Shown in pieces: positions 1 to 7,421 of a stretch of DNA of 64,000 nt. The stretch comes from Actinopolymorpha pittospori (lineage in GTDB: Bacteria > Actinomycetota > Actinomycetes > Propionibacteriales > Actinopolymorphaceae). The stretch is from assembly GCF_014873875.1 (NCBI RefSeq), contig NZ_JADBEM010000001.1, positions 8,680,001-8,744,000 of the forward strand, given 5' to 3'. Position numbers and translations under genes: made by a program. The stretch's first letter is position 1. Each line of letters begins with the position of its first letter. The notes under the pieces were generated by a model that was not told the DNA's origin, ran no database searches, and saw only the letters and a program-made list of their open reading frames with translations.

Positions 1-511
1 CGTCGCCCAGGACGGCGGCGTCGAGGAAGTCGGCGATCGGCTCGGGGTTGAACGCCGAGTGGCCACCCGCCAGCACGATCGGGTGCTCGTCGGTGCGCTC
101 GCGGGCCTCGAGCGGGATTCCGGCGAGGTCGAGTGCGGTCAGCAGGTTGGTGTAGCCGAGTTCGGTCGAGAAAGATACGCCGAGGATGTCGAAGGCGCCG
201 ACCGGGCGATGGGCGTCGACGGTGAACTGCGGGATGGCGTTGGCCCGCATCACCTTCTCCATGTCGGGCCAGACGGCGTAGGTGCGTTCGGCGAGGATCC
301 AGTCACGCTCGTTCAGGACCTCGTAGAGGATCTGCACTCCCTGGTTGGGGAGCCCGACCTCATAGGCGTCGGGATACATCAACGCCCACCGGACCTCGCT
401 CGAGTCCCAGTCCTTGACGGTCGAGTTGAGCTCGCCACCGACGTACTGGATCGGCTTCTGCACCGCCGGCAGCAGCGGCTCCAGCCGGGGGAACAACGAC
501 TCCACGGCCAT
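1..511 (-). CDS. TIGR03960-type B12-binding radical SAM protein, N-terminal part
   Basis: Partial gene; the C-terminus, including the radical SAM CxxxCxxC cluster, lies beyond the left edge. The visible ~170 residues read MAVESLFPRLEPLLPAVQKP and continue with PIQYVGGELNSTVKDWD, RWALMYPDAYEVGLPNQGVQ, FSTELGYTNLLTALDLAG and GGHSAFNPEPIADFLDA, which I recognise as the N-terminal region of the TIGR03960 family. Family knowledge: these proteins combine a B12-binding-like and a radical SAM domain, often beside a DUF2344 gene near rne and ribosomal genes in actinobacteria; the reaction is not established. The ATG at 511 has GAAGG about 11 bases upstream; an in-frame GTG at 523 is an alternative start. 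Confidence 0.85.
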   Translation of the reverse strand, partial: MAVESLFPRLEPLLPAVQKPIQYVGGELNSTVKDWDSSEVRWALMYPDAYEVGLPNQGVQILYEVLNERDWILAERTYAVWPDMEKVMRANAIPQFTVDAHRPVGAFDILGVSFSTELGYTNLLTALDLAGIPLEARERTDEHPIVLAGGHSAFNPEPIADFLDAAVLGD

Positions 512-734
512 GTCCTCGCGCACCTTCGATCGGGGGTCTTGTCGGCAAAGCAACCAGGGTAACCGTCGGCGATCGGCGACGAGTCGGGCGCACTCGGCAG
601 ACGCCCGACCAGCGCGGATCCGGCGGCCCGCGCTAAACCGGCCAAGCGAGGCGGATCCGACATCCCTCCCGCGCGGGAGGCGGTTCCCCGCCGCGGGGGA
701 GGCACCGCGGTGATCGAGCGGTGACGCTCGGAGC
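512..734. promoter_or_regulatory. Divergent intergenic region with a 16-bp perfect palindrome
   Basis: This gap separates the radical SAM gene from the plus-strand membrane protein. It contains a perfect palindrome CCTCCCGCGCGGGAGG at 665-680, followed directly by a second GC-rich dyad around 686-700. Either could be an operator or a hairpin in the leader of the downstream gene. No clear -35/-10 pair was recognised. Confidence 0.35.
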
Positions 735-1946
735 ATGCCGACCAGGAACCGGGCTGCTGGGGAGCCGACGCGCCCGACGCAGTCGACCCCACCGATCCAG
801 CCGACCCCAGTGACCGAGCCCGCTTCACCGCCCGCCCACGTCCGCCCCACCACGCCCGCGACGCCGCCGCGATGGATGACCCATGCGCCGCTGGTGGCGG
901 TGGTGTGGGCGTTCGGGTACGGCGCCCTGCGGCTCGTCTGGGCCCTCGGGGGTGCACCTGATCTTCCACCGCTCGGCGAGGACCTGCTGCTGGTGAGCGG
1001 CTGGGGCATCGTGGGCCTGTGCGCGCTCGCCGCCATCGTCGTCCTCGGCCTCCCCCTGACGACGGGACGCCTGACGACGGGACGCCTGACGACGGGCCAC
1101 CTGACCACGGGCCTCGCCCTGACGGGCCTGCGCCGGGCGACAGGCCGCTCGTCCGGTGCGAACGGCCCCATCCTCCGGTCGGGGCGACTCCGCGCACTCG
1201 GGTGGTTCCTCGTAGGTCTGGGCTGGTCGGTGAGCGCCGCCGCGACCGCCGCCGCGGCACTTCTGCTCGTCGACCTCGTGGGCCTGCTCTTCTTCACCAC
1301 CACCTGGGTCGACAACGCACCGGGCGCGCTCAGCCGGGCGGGGTGTGTGCTCGGCGCTCTCGCGGTCGGCGCGACGGTCCTCACCCACCAGCGCCGGTTG
1401 CGAGGCGGCTGCCTCACCTGTGGCCGCCACATCCGGGCGAAGTCGCCGGGGCGCGCGGAGGTACGCGCACCGTCGTGGGCACGTACGGCGGCCTACGTGG
1501 CGGTCCTGGGCTGTATGACGAGGTTCGGCGCGCAGGCCGTGGTGGGCTTCGGCCCGGAAGGTCACCCACTGCGCGTGAACGCCGTCTCCGGGCTGGCGTT
1601 CCTCGTCGGGGCCGCGGTGGCCGGAACGGTCCTGCCGTTGGCGCTGGTCCATCGTTTCGGCCGGGTGTGGCCGCGGTGGACGCTCCCGCTCGCCGGCCGG
1701 CGAGTGCCCCGCTGGCTCGTCCTCGGACCCGCCTTCGTGATCTCGGCGGGGATGACGGTGTACTTCGGCGCGGGCCTCGTCCAGATGATCGCCGACCCCG
1801 CCTCGATGACCGGGGACTCCGGCCTGCCTCCGGCGTTCTTCTGGGTCGCCGTGCCCGCCTATCTCGCCTGGGGCACCGGCATCGGAGTCGCCGCGCTGTC
1901 CTACCGGGTGCGTACCCGCCCGCGATGCCGTGCCTGCGGATGCTGA
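735..1946 (+). CDS. Multi-spanning membrane protein of unknown function with CxxC motifs
   Basis: 403 residues. The first ~47 are Pro/Thr-rich and probably cytoplasmic. Six or more hydrophobic segments follow, for example APLVAVVWAFGYGALRLVWA, VGLCALAAIVVLGLPL and LVDLVGLLFFTTTWV. A cytoplasm-like loop carries CLTCGRH (about residue 226) and the extreme C-terminus carries CRACGC, so two CxxC pairs could bind metal or form disulfides. Residues ~108-127 are a pentapeptide repeat (LTTGR) encoded by a 15-bp tandem repeat. The start has only a GGAG one base before the ATG; ATG 876 is a possible later start. Family not recognised; similar membrane proteins occur in Streptomyces, which is an inference from style only. 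Confidence 0.7.
   Translation: MPTRNRAAGEPTRPTQSTPPIQPTPVTEPASPPAHVRPTTPATPPRWMTHAPLVAVVWAFGYGALRLVWALGGAPDLPPLGEDLLLVSGWGIVGLCALAAIVVLGLPLTTGRLTTGRLTTGHLTTGLALTGLRRATGRSSGANGPILRSGRLRALGWFLVGLGWSVSAAATAAAALLLVDLVGLLFFTTTWVDNAPGALSRAGCVLGALAVGATVLTHQRRLRGGCLTCGRHIRAKSPGRAEVRAPSWARTAAYVAVLGCMTRFGAQAVVGFGPEGHPLRVNAVSGLAFLVGAAVAGTVLPLALVHRFGRVWPRWTLPLAGRRVPRWLVLGPAFVISAGMTVYFGAGLVQMIADPASMTGDSGLPPAFFWVAVPAYLAWGTGIGVAALSYRVRTRPRCRACGC
1056..1115 (+). repeat. 15-bp tandem repeat, four copies, in frame
   Basis: Unit CTGACGACGGGACGC occurs at 1056-1070 and 1071-1085 identically, then with changes at 1086-1100 and 1101-1115. The period is a multiple of three, so it adds LTTGR/H pentapeptides to the host protein without a frame change. 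Confidence 0.9.
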
Positions 1947-2059
1947 GTCCGACATCCACCGCCAGCGTCGCCCCGCCCGCCGAAAGCTCTCGCCCCCACG
2001 CCGGAGCGGTATTCTCCGTCTTCCACGGACGGATCGAGTGCCAGGATCGTGAGGAACCC

Positions 2060-2851
2060 ATGAGCGACCAGAATCACGAAGCCGACGGCCCGGCCCGACC
2101 CGCTGTCCCCTCCTCCGCCAGCGACATCCTGGCCTCCGACGCCGAGCGCGAGGCCGTCGTCGCCCGGCTCAACGCCGCCTGCGGTGAGGGGCGGCTGACG
2201 CTGGAGGAGTTCAGCGAGCGGCTCGAACGCTCCTACACCGCCCGCACCCGCGGCGAGCTGCAGCCACTCCTGCGCGACCTTCCCGCGGAGAGCTCCGAGC
2301 CGGCGAGCGCTCCCGTGCACGCGGGCGAGCAGGGCGCCCGACGTGGCGAATGGCATGTCACCCCGATCGGCGGCATCAGCCGGCGCGGGCCCTGGCGCAT
2401 GCGGGATCTGACGTCGATCACCCTGATCGGCGGCGCCGACCTCGACCTGCGCGAGGCGCAGTTCACCGCCCAGGAGGTCACCCTCACCAAGGTCTCCCTG
2501 GTGGGCGGAGTCAACCTCACCGTCCCGCCCGGTGTGCAGGTCGTGATCGAGGGGTTCAGCATCCTCGGCGGCCGGCGGGTGGAGATCGACGAGGTGCCCG
2601 ACGGCGACGCACCGACCCTGCGGGTGCGGGCCTTCTCCCTGATCGGCGGGATCAACGTGCGGAGTTCGCGGCCGGTCGAGCGGCTACGGGCGGCCCGTGA
2701 GGCCCGTCGCGCCGGCCTCGACGGCGCCCGAGCAGAACGCCGTGCCGCGTTCGAGGAGGCCCGAGACCAACGCCGGGCCGGGCTGGACGACGCGCGGGCC
2801 GCGCGCCGGGCGGCCCGCGACGAACGTCGACGCGGCCGCCGCCACGGCTGA
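2060..2851 (+). CDS. DUF1707 protein with LiaF-like C-terminal region
   Basis: 263 residues. Residues ~22-75 (SDILASDAEREAVVARLNAA, GRLTLEEFSERLERSYTART) match the DUF1707 (SHOCT-like) pattern of actinobacterial proteins. Residues ~95-200 form a beta-rich stretch with repeated IGG turns (HVTPIGGISRRG, ITLIGGADLDLREA, FSLIGGINVRS), as in the cell-wall-active antibiotic response (LiaF/YvqF) domain. The last ~55 residues are a highly charged Arg/Ala/Glu helix, likely a coiled coil. No transmembrane segment is visible, so it is probably cytosolic. ATG 2060 follows GTGAGGAACCC. An envelope-stress role is inferred from the family only. Confidence 0.85.
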   Translation: MSDQNHEADGPARPAVPSSASDILASDAEREAVVARLNAACGEGRLTLEEFSERLERSYTARTRGELQPLLRDLPAESSEPASAPVHAGEQGARRGEWHVTPIGGISRRGPWRMRDLTSITLIGGADLDLREAQFTAQEVTLTKVSLVGGVNLTVPPGVQVVIEGFSILGGRRVEIDEVPDGDAPTLRVRAFSLIGGINVRSSRPVERLRAAREARRAGLDGARAERRAAFEEARDQRRAGLDDARAARRAARDERRRGRRHG

Positions 2852-2880
2852 GCCGTCGACGCCACGGCTGAGCGGTCGAC
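2841..2880 (+). repeat. 20-bp tandem duplication across a stop codon
   Basis: 2841-2860 and 2861-2880 are identical except one base (GCCACGGCTGAGC followed by C or G, then GTCGAC). The first copy contains the TGA that ends the DUF1707 gene; the second lies in the gap before the convergent CorA gene. Confidence 0.85.
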
Positions 2881-2908
2881 GCCGCCGGCGGATCCCTGGA
2901 CCGCTGTC

Positions 2909-3922
2909 CTAGAGCCAGCCGCGGAACTTGAAGACCACGTAGAGAATGACGCTCACGCAGAACATCAGCACCACCGCGAAGGGATAGCCGAGGGTCCAGT
3001 GCAGCTCGGGCATGTGCGTGAAGTTCATGCCGTAGACCGTTCCGACGAGGGTCGGCGCGAACAGGATCGCCGCCCATCCGGAGATGCGCTTGACCTCCTC
3101 GCTCTGCCGGAACGTCGCCTCGGTCAGCCGGGTGATCTCCTCGTTCTGCCGTTGGGCGACGACCGAGGCGTTGACGGTGAGGGCGCTCGCGAGCAGTTGC
3201 CGGAACGCCTCCACGCGTTCGACCACGCGGACGACGTGGTCGTGGACATCGCGCAGCTTGCGGCGTAGCTCGACGTCGACGGCGTACTTGTCGAAACCGT
3301 CTGAGAGAGCATCGACCACGTCGACCAGCGGCTGGCAGGCGCGTTGGAACTCGATGACCTCGCGGGAGAGCTCGTAGATGCGCCGCGTGACGCCGGCCTG
3401 GCCGCCGAACACCTGCGCCTCGATCTCCTCGATGTCGTCGCCGAGCCCGCGCAGAACGGGCACGTAGTCGTCGACGATCCGGTCGAGGATGGCGTACAGG
3501 ATCGCCTCGGGACCGCACCGCAGGAGTTCTGGATGAGCCTCGAGCCGTTTGCGGACCGGGGCCAGCTCCGGTGCGGCACTGTGCCGGATGGTCACCACGA
3601 AGTCCTTGCCGAGAAAGACGTGCAGCTCACCGACCTCGACGATCTCGGGTGAGTCGACGTACCTCGCTGGACGGAGCACCACGAAGAGCGTGTCGCCGTA
3701 GCGCTCCAGTTTCGGCCGCTGGTGGGCGTGCACGGCGTCCTCGACCGCCAGGGGGTGCAGGCCGAACTCCTGCGCCACCGAGGCGATCTCCTCGGCGGTC
3801 GGCCGGAACAGTCCGATCCAGCCCATCCCTCGCCGGTCCCGGATCAGCTCGTACGTCTGCTCCAGGGTCTCGGGTTCGACACGCTCGCCGCCGACGTAGA
3901 TCGCGTTGTCCACCACGGTCAT
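2909..3922 (-). CDS. corA: CorA-family magnesium/divalent cation transporter
   Basis: 337 residues from ATG 3922, which is preceded by GGAGG with 7-base spacing; the frame stays open upstream to 4159, but that extension is low-complexity and lacks a site this good. The N-terminal ~270 residues are the soluble alpha/beta and long-helix domain (TLFVVLRPARYVDSPEI, ELHVFLGKDFVVTIRH). Two C-terminal membrane helices follow (GWAAILFAPTLVGTVYGMNF and AVVLMFCVSVILYVVFKF), with the signature YGMNF at the pore mouth, as in CorA pentamers. Family knowledge: Mg2+ (or Co2+/Ni2+/Zn2+) flux across the inner membrane. Monocistronic, convergent with the DUF1707 gene. Confidence 0.93.
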   Translation of the reverse strand: MTVVDNAIYVGGERVEPETLEQTYELIRDRRGMGWIGLFRPTAEEIASVAQEFGLHPLAVEDAVHAHQRPKLERYGDTLFVVLRPARYVDSPEIVEVGELHVFLGKDFVVTIRHSAAPELAPVRKRLEAHPELLRCGPEAILYAILDRIVDDYVPVLRGLGDDIEEIEAQVFGGQAGVTRRIYELSREVIEFQRACQPLVDVVDALSDGFDKYAVDVELRRKLRDVHDHVVRVVERVEAFRQLLASALTVNASVVAQRQNEEITRLTEATFRQSEEVKRISGWAAILFAPTLVGTVYGMNFTHMPELHWTLGYPFAVVLMFCVSVILYVVFKFRGWL

Positions 3923-4588
3923 CGCGGAACCTCCGTTCGGCGCTCGAGGGGCATCCGCCGGAGCCGGTACGCCCGACGACCCCACAGTGTGACCCACCGC
4001 CGGTGGGGTTGGCGCCGCACCCCCGCCTCGGACTGCCGCCCTCTGACCGTACGGCGGACCCGCGGCGAACGGTGCACGTCCGAATGCGTTCTTGACGCGA
4101 GCGACCCACGTGACGCGCCAATCGACGCCGTCTGTCCCCGTGAGGACACGAATCGTCATGACCGCGTCAAGGCGACGGATGCCGGCGTCAGGAAGTCGTC
4201 AACAACGCTGGCGACCCCGCGAGGTCGCCCGTTGAAGTGGATGGCGGAGGACGCCGCGTGAGTCGCCACGGTTGCGGGACCGGCCGACCCGCGGCTCCTT
4301 CCCTGATCGTTCCCACCGGCACGGTTTCCGCGAAGAGGTGAGGGGATGGCGGTGCTCGCTCGACCGGCGTGGTCTCCCCCTCCGGCGCGGCCCTCCCGTC
4401 CGGAGTGGCCCCCCTGTCATCAGCGGCGCTGTCGGCGTCGACCGCCGCCGCTTTCCTGACGGTCCTCCGCACCAGCTCCCCCGTATCCCGGCCCTCCGCA
4501 CACCCAGCGTCCAGGTGCGGATCGAGTGGCGACGACGCCCGCGATTCCGCAGACCTCCACGCGGGCCTCGAGCGACAGGAGTCCTTCC
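3923..4588. other. 666-bp divergent region without a convincing gene
   Basis: It lies between the starts of corA and the DUF2188 gene. All ORFs here look like GC-rich chance frames without ribosome binding sites. A perfect hairpin GGCGACC-CCGCGA-GGTCGCC is at 4210-4229. The region upstream of corA is a plausible long leader, but I could not match a magnesium riboswitch or any other known riboswitch by eye. Confidence 0.4.
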
Positions 4589-4858
4589 GTGATCATTCAG
4601 CCGCGGTTCGTCGAGTTCCATGTCCACCCACACCGTCGCGTCTGGCGGGTCTACCGCGACGGTGAGCTGCTCAGCCTGCACTGTGAGAAGGACCTGGCGG
4701 TGGAGGAGGCGCGCCGGCTCGCCCGCGCGCACGCGCCCAGCCGGATGACGATCCATGCCCCCAGCGGGCGGATCGAGACCGAGCACACGTACTGGCCGGA
4801 CATCATCGCCGTGACCAATGAGGATGTCAGGCCCGGTCACGGGACATTCCCGTCGTGA
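4589..4858 (+). CDS. DUF2188-like small protein
   Basis: 89 residues from GTG 4589, chosen because AGGAG lies 7 bases upstream; the ATG 21 codons earlier has no such site. The sequence has the DUF2188 pattern: FHVHPHRRVWRVYRDGELLS, then a helix KDLAVEEARRLARAHAPS and a strand MTIHAPSGRIETEHTY. DUF2188 proteins are small, soluble, ~60-90 residue alpha/beta proteins of unknown role. The central WRVYRDGE and the helix starting KDLAVEEA correspond to the W.V...G...A......KEEA core. Monocistronic. Confidence 0.75.
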   Translation: MIIQPRFVEFHVHPHRRVWRVYRDGELLSLHCEKDLAVEEARRLARAHAPSRMTIHAPSGRIETEHTYWPDIIAVTNEDVRPGHGTFPS

Positions 4859-5007
4859 TGGCGGACATCCCACCCAGCCGGGGCTCGGGCCACTCCCCCA
4901 CCGGTCATCTCCATGCCGTCGAGGGCGCCTTCGGGCGCGTGTGGAGCGGCAGACTGGACTCCTGAGCCGCCCCTGTCGGTGACCTGTTCCGGACCACCGT
5001 CAAGGGA

Positions 5008-5083
5008 CCGTTAAGACCGCGAAGCATTCCGTTAGGGGGCTGCTAACGCGGGTATTGACGATGCCCGATCTCTCATTCAATGG
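5008..5083 (+). promoter_or_regulatory. Candidate kdp promoter/operator with CCGTTA repeats
   Basis: CCGTTAAG at 5008 and CCGTTAGG at 5029 are direct repeats 21 bp apart (two helical turns), and 5032-5048 holds an inverted pair GTTAG...CTAAC, TAACG being the reverse complement of CGTTA. A TTGACG at 5055-5060 could be a -35 box, with weak -10 candidates around 5074-5083. Spacing and location directly before the kdp genes suggest an activator site, possibly for KdpE; that link is inference. Confidence 0.4.
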
Positions 5084-5168
5084 AGCCGCCCGGGCCGGCA
5101 CCTCAATGGTCCGTGCCGCGCAATCGAACGAATCTGCGATGGTCGACCAGGGACAGGAGGATCCGACC

Positions 5169-5759
5169 ATGCTCATGCGGTCGGCCGCCCCCCGCCCAGC
5201 CGTCGAACTCGTCCCGGCGTGGGTGACGTTCTGCATCGGGGCCGGAATGTTGTTCCCGGTCACGCTCGTCGTGCGAGGGATCGGGTTCCGCGGTGACCTG
5301 GGATCCCTTGTCGTGCTGGCACTGGCAGCGCTCTGGTCGATCCGTTCCACGGCTCCGGCGGCGGCCGGGCTCGGCACCCTGTGCTCAGCCTTCACCACCG
5401 GATTCATCGTCAACTCGTTCGGAACGCTGACGTTCGGTCGACAGGACCTGCTCCTTCTCGCCGTCTGCCTGGGTGCACCCCTGGCGGTCTGCGCGTGGAG
5501 CAGGTCGACCTGGGCAGCAGTTTCCGCAGGCGGCGACTGGCCGGTCGCAGACCTGATTCTCACCATGTCCCTCGAAGGAGTGACCCACCGTGGCCGACGT
5601 CATCTTCGTCCTCGTGACGATCGTCGCCTTTGGCGTCGTCGTCGCCGTCCTGAGGGGAGCGGCACGGCTATGACCGCCGAGAACGTCGTCGGGCTGGTGC
5701 TCGCCATCCTGCTCGTCATCTACCTCGTCTTCGCCCTCATCCGTCCGGAAAGGTTCTAA
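5169..5759 (+). CDS. KdpD-like (DUF4118-type) membrane domain ORF, open in frame through kdpF
   Basis: ATG 5169 has CAGGAGG 8 bases upstream. The first ~115 residues hold four hydrophobic segments (VTFCIGAGMLFPVTLVV, GSLVVLALAALWSI, AAGLGTLCSAFTTGFIV, LLLLAVCLGAPLAVCAW) that resemble the four-helix DUF4118 domain of KdpD sensors, including the FGTLTFGRQDLLLLAV part. After about residue 130 the frame becomes an Arg-rich stretch that looks non-coding, yet no stop occurs before the kdpF stop at 5757. As written, the product would be a 196-residue fusion ending in KdpF. Alternatives: a real sensor-KdpF fusion, or a gene that lost its own stop. A frame shift into the 27-codon ORF is also possible. 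Confidence 0.55.
   Translation: MLMRSAAPRPAVELVPAWVTFCIGAGMLFPVTLVVRGIGFRGDLGSLVVLALAALWSIRSTAPAAAGLGTLCSAFTTGFIVNSFGTLTFGRQDLLLLAVCLGAPLAVCAWSRSTWAAVSAGGDWPVADLILTMSLEGVTHRGRRHLRPRDDRRLWRRRRRPEGSGTAMTAENVVGLVLAILLVIYLVFALIRPERF
5590..5673 (+). CDS. 27-residue single-span membrane peptide before kdpF
   Basis: Reads MADVIFVLVTIVAFGVVVAV then LRGAARL. GTG 5590 is preceded by GAAGGAG with 9-base spacing, a better site than most here. Its TGA overlaps the kdpF ATG (ATGA at 5670-5673), so the two are probably translationally coupled. Small peptides of this type (MADxxFxxLT... single helix) occur just upstream of kdpF in actinobacteria as far as I recall. It may be an extra small Kdp-associated subunit; function unproven. 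Confidence 0.6.
   Translation: MADVIFVLVTIVAFGVVVAVLRGAARL
5670..5759 (+). CDS. kdpF: KdpF, small subunit of K+-transporting ATPase
   Basis: 29 residues, one membrane helix: MTAENVVGLVLAILLVIYLV then FALIRPERF, matching the KdpF pattern with the terminal RPE(R/K)F. In E. coli KdpF is a lipid-like stabiliser of the KdpABC complex. The TAA at 5757-5759 abuts the kdpA ATG at 5760. It is in the same frame as the upstream 5169 ORF, so it could be made alone from ATG 5670 or as the tail of a fusion. Confidence 0.85.
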   Translation: MTAENVVGLVLAILLVIYLVFALIRPERF

Positions 5760-7421
5760 ATGAGCCCGGGTCTTACGGCCGTACTGCTGGTCGCGGTCCT
5801 GGTCGTCATGCTCGCCATCGTCCACCGACCACTCGGTGAGTACATGGCCAAGTTGTATTCGAGCGACCGGCACCTGAAGCTTGAGCGCGGGCTCTACCGC
5901 GTCCTCCGAGTCAACCCCGACTCCGAACAACGGTGGACGGTCTACGCCGCGAGTGTGGTGACGTTCTCCCTCGTCTCCGTCCTGTTCCTGTACCTCATGC
6001 AGCGGGTGCAGAGTTGGCTGCCGCTGTCGGCCGGCATGAAGCCGGTCCCGCCGGACGGCGCGTTCAACACGGCGGTCTCCTTCGTCACGAACACCAACTG
6101 GCAGTGGTACTCCGGCGAGTCGACGATGAGCTACCTCACCCAGATGACCGGCCTCGCGGTGCAGAACTTCGTGTCGGCGGCCGTTGGTATGGCGGTGGCG
6201 ATCGCCCTCGTCCGCGGATTCGCGCGACGCAGGACACCGGATCTGGGCAACTTCTGGGTCGACCTCGTCCGCACCAACCTGCGCATCCTGCTTCCCATCG
6301 CCTTCGTCGGCGCGATCATCCTGGTCGCGAACGGTGTCGTCCAGAACCTCTCCGACCCGACCACGGTCCACACCCTGGCCGGCGCAACCCAGCACCTGCC
6401 TGGTGGAAACGCCGCGAGCCAGGAAGTGATCAAGGAGCTTGGCACGAACGGTGGTGGTGTCTACAACGCCAACTCGGCGCACCCGTTCGAGAGCCCCAAC
6501 GGCTTCACCAACCTGTTCGAGATCTTCCTCATCCTGATCATCCCGATCTCACTTCCCGTGACGTTCGGGCGGATGGTCGGAAGTCTCAAGCAGGGCTACG
6601 CGATCCTCGCGGTGATGAGTGTGATCGCGCTCGGCTCGATCGTCGCGATCTACGCGGTCGAGTTCGCCCACCCCGGGGCCGCGCTGCAGGTCGCGGGCGC
6701 GTCCATGGAAGGCAAGGAGACGAGGTTCGGCGTTTCGTCCTCGCCGCTGTTCGCGGCCGTGACGACGCTCACCTCGACTGGTGCGGTCGACTCGATGCAC
6801 GCGTCGTACACGGCGCTGGGCGGCGGAATCACCATCTTCAACATGGTGTTGGGTGAAGTCGCACCAGGCGGTGTCGGCACCGGCCTTTACGGCATGCTCA
6901 TCCTCGCCGTGATGACGGTCTTCATCGCCGGCCTCATGGTCGGTCGTACGCCGGAGTATCTCGGCAAGAAGATCGGTAGCCGGGAGATGAAGTTCGTCGC
7001 CCTCTACATCCTGACGACCCCGGCACTCGTCCTGATCGGTACGGGCCTCGCACTCGCACTCCCGACTGGACGCTCGTCCATTCTGAACCCGGGACCGCAC
7101 GGTATGTCGGAGGTGCTGTATGCCTTCGCGTCAGCCTCCAACAACAACGGCTCGGCCTTCGCCGGACTGACCGCGGGTACGCCGTTCTACAACACCGCGC
7201 TCGGACTGGCTATGTTGTTCGGGCGCTTCATCCCGATCGTGTTGGCCCTCGCCCTCGCGGGCTCGCTGGCCAACCAGAAACCGGTACCCGCGACGACTGG
7301 CACCCTTCGGACCCACTCGCCGCTGTTCGCCGGCATGCTCGTCGGCGTGACGATCATCGTCACCGGGCTGACGTTCTTCCCCGCACTCGCTCTCGGCCCG
7401 CTCGCGGAGGGTCTCTCATGA
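5760..7421 (+). CDS. kdpA: KdpA, K+-binding/channel subunit of Kdp ATPase
   Basis: 553 residues, about the usual length (~550-590), with ten membrane helices. The K+ selectivity-loop motifs are visible: TNTNWQWY near residue 110, GTNGGGVYNANSAHPFE near 225, TSTGAVDSMH near 345 and NNNGSAFAG near 460. KdpA belongs to the superfamily of K+ transporters with four pore loops and receives K+ for the P-type ATPase KdpB. GGAAAGG lies 6 bases before the ATG. The 3' end overlaps kdpB by ATGA. Confidence 0.97.
   Translation: MSPGLTAVLLVAVLVVMLAIVHRPLGEYMAKLYSSDRHLKLERGLYRVLRVNPDSEQRWTVYAASVVTFSLVSVLFLYLMQRVQSWLPLSAGMKPVPPDGAFNTAVSFVTNTNWQWYSGESTMSYLTQMTGLAVQNFVSAAVGMAVAIALVRGFARRRTPDLGNFWVDLVRTNLRILLPIAFVGAIILVANGVVQNLSDPTTVHTLAGATQHLPGGNAASQEVIKELGTNGGGVYNANSAHPFESPNGFTNLFEIFLILIIPISLPVTFGRMVGSLKQGYAILAVMSVIALGSIVAIYAVEFAHPGAALQVAGASMEGKETRFGVSSSPLFAAVTTLTSTGAVDSMHASYTALGGGITIFNMVLGEVAPGGVGTGLYGMLILAVMTVFIAGLMVGRTPEYLGKKIGSREMKFVALYILTTPALVLIGTGLALALPTGRSSILNPGPHGMSEVLYAFASASNNNGSAFAGLTAGTPFYNTALGLAMLFGRFIPIVLALALAGSLANQKPVPATTGTLRTHSPLFAGMLVGVTIIVTGLTFFPALALGPLAEGLS

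Noticed and set aside
1019..2851. 610-codon plus-strand frame spanning two genes
   Set aside because: It crosses the membrane protein gene in another frame; only the part from ATG 2060 on (DUF1707) has a ribosome binding site and family motifs.
4859..5168. ydaO/yuaA-type c-di-AMP riboswitch before kdp
   Set aside because: Expected for K+ genes in actinobacteria, but I could not find the conserved core by eye.
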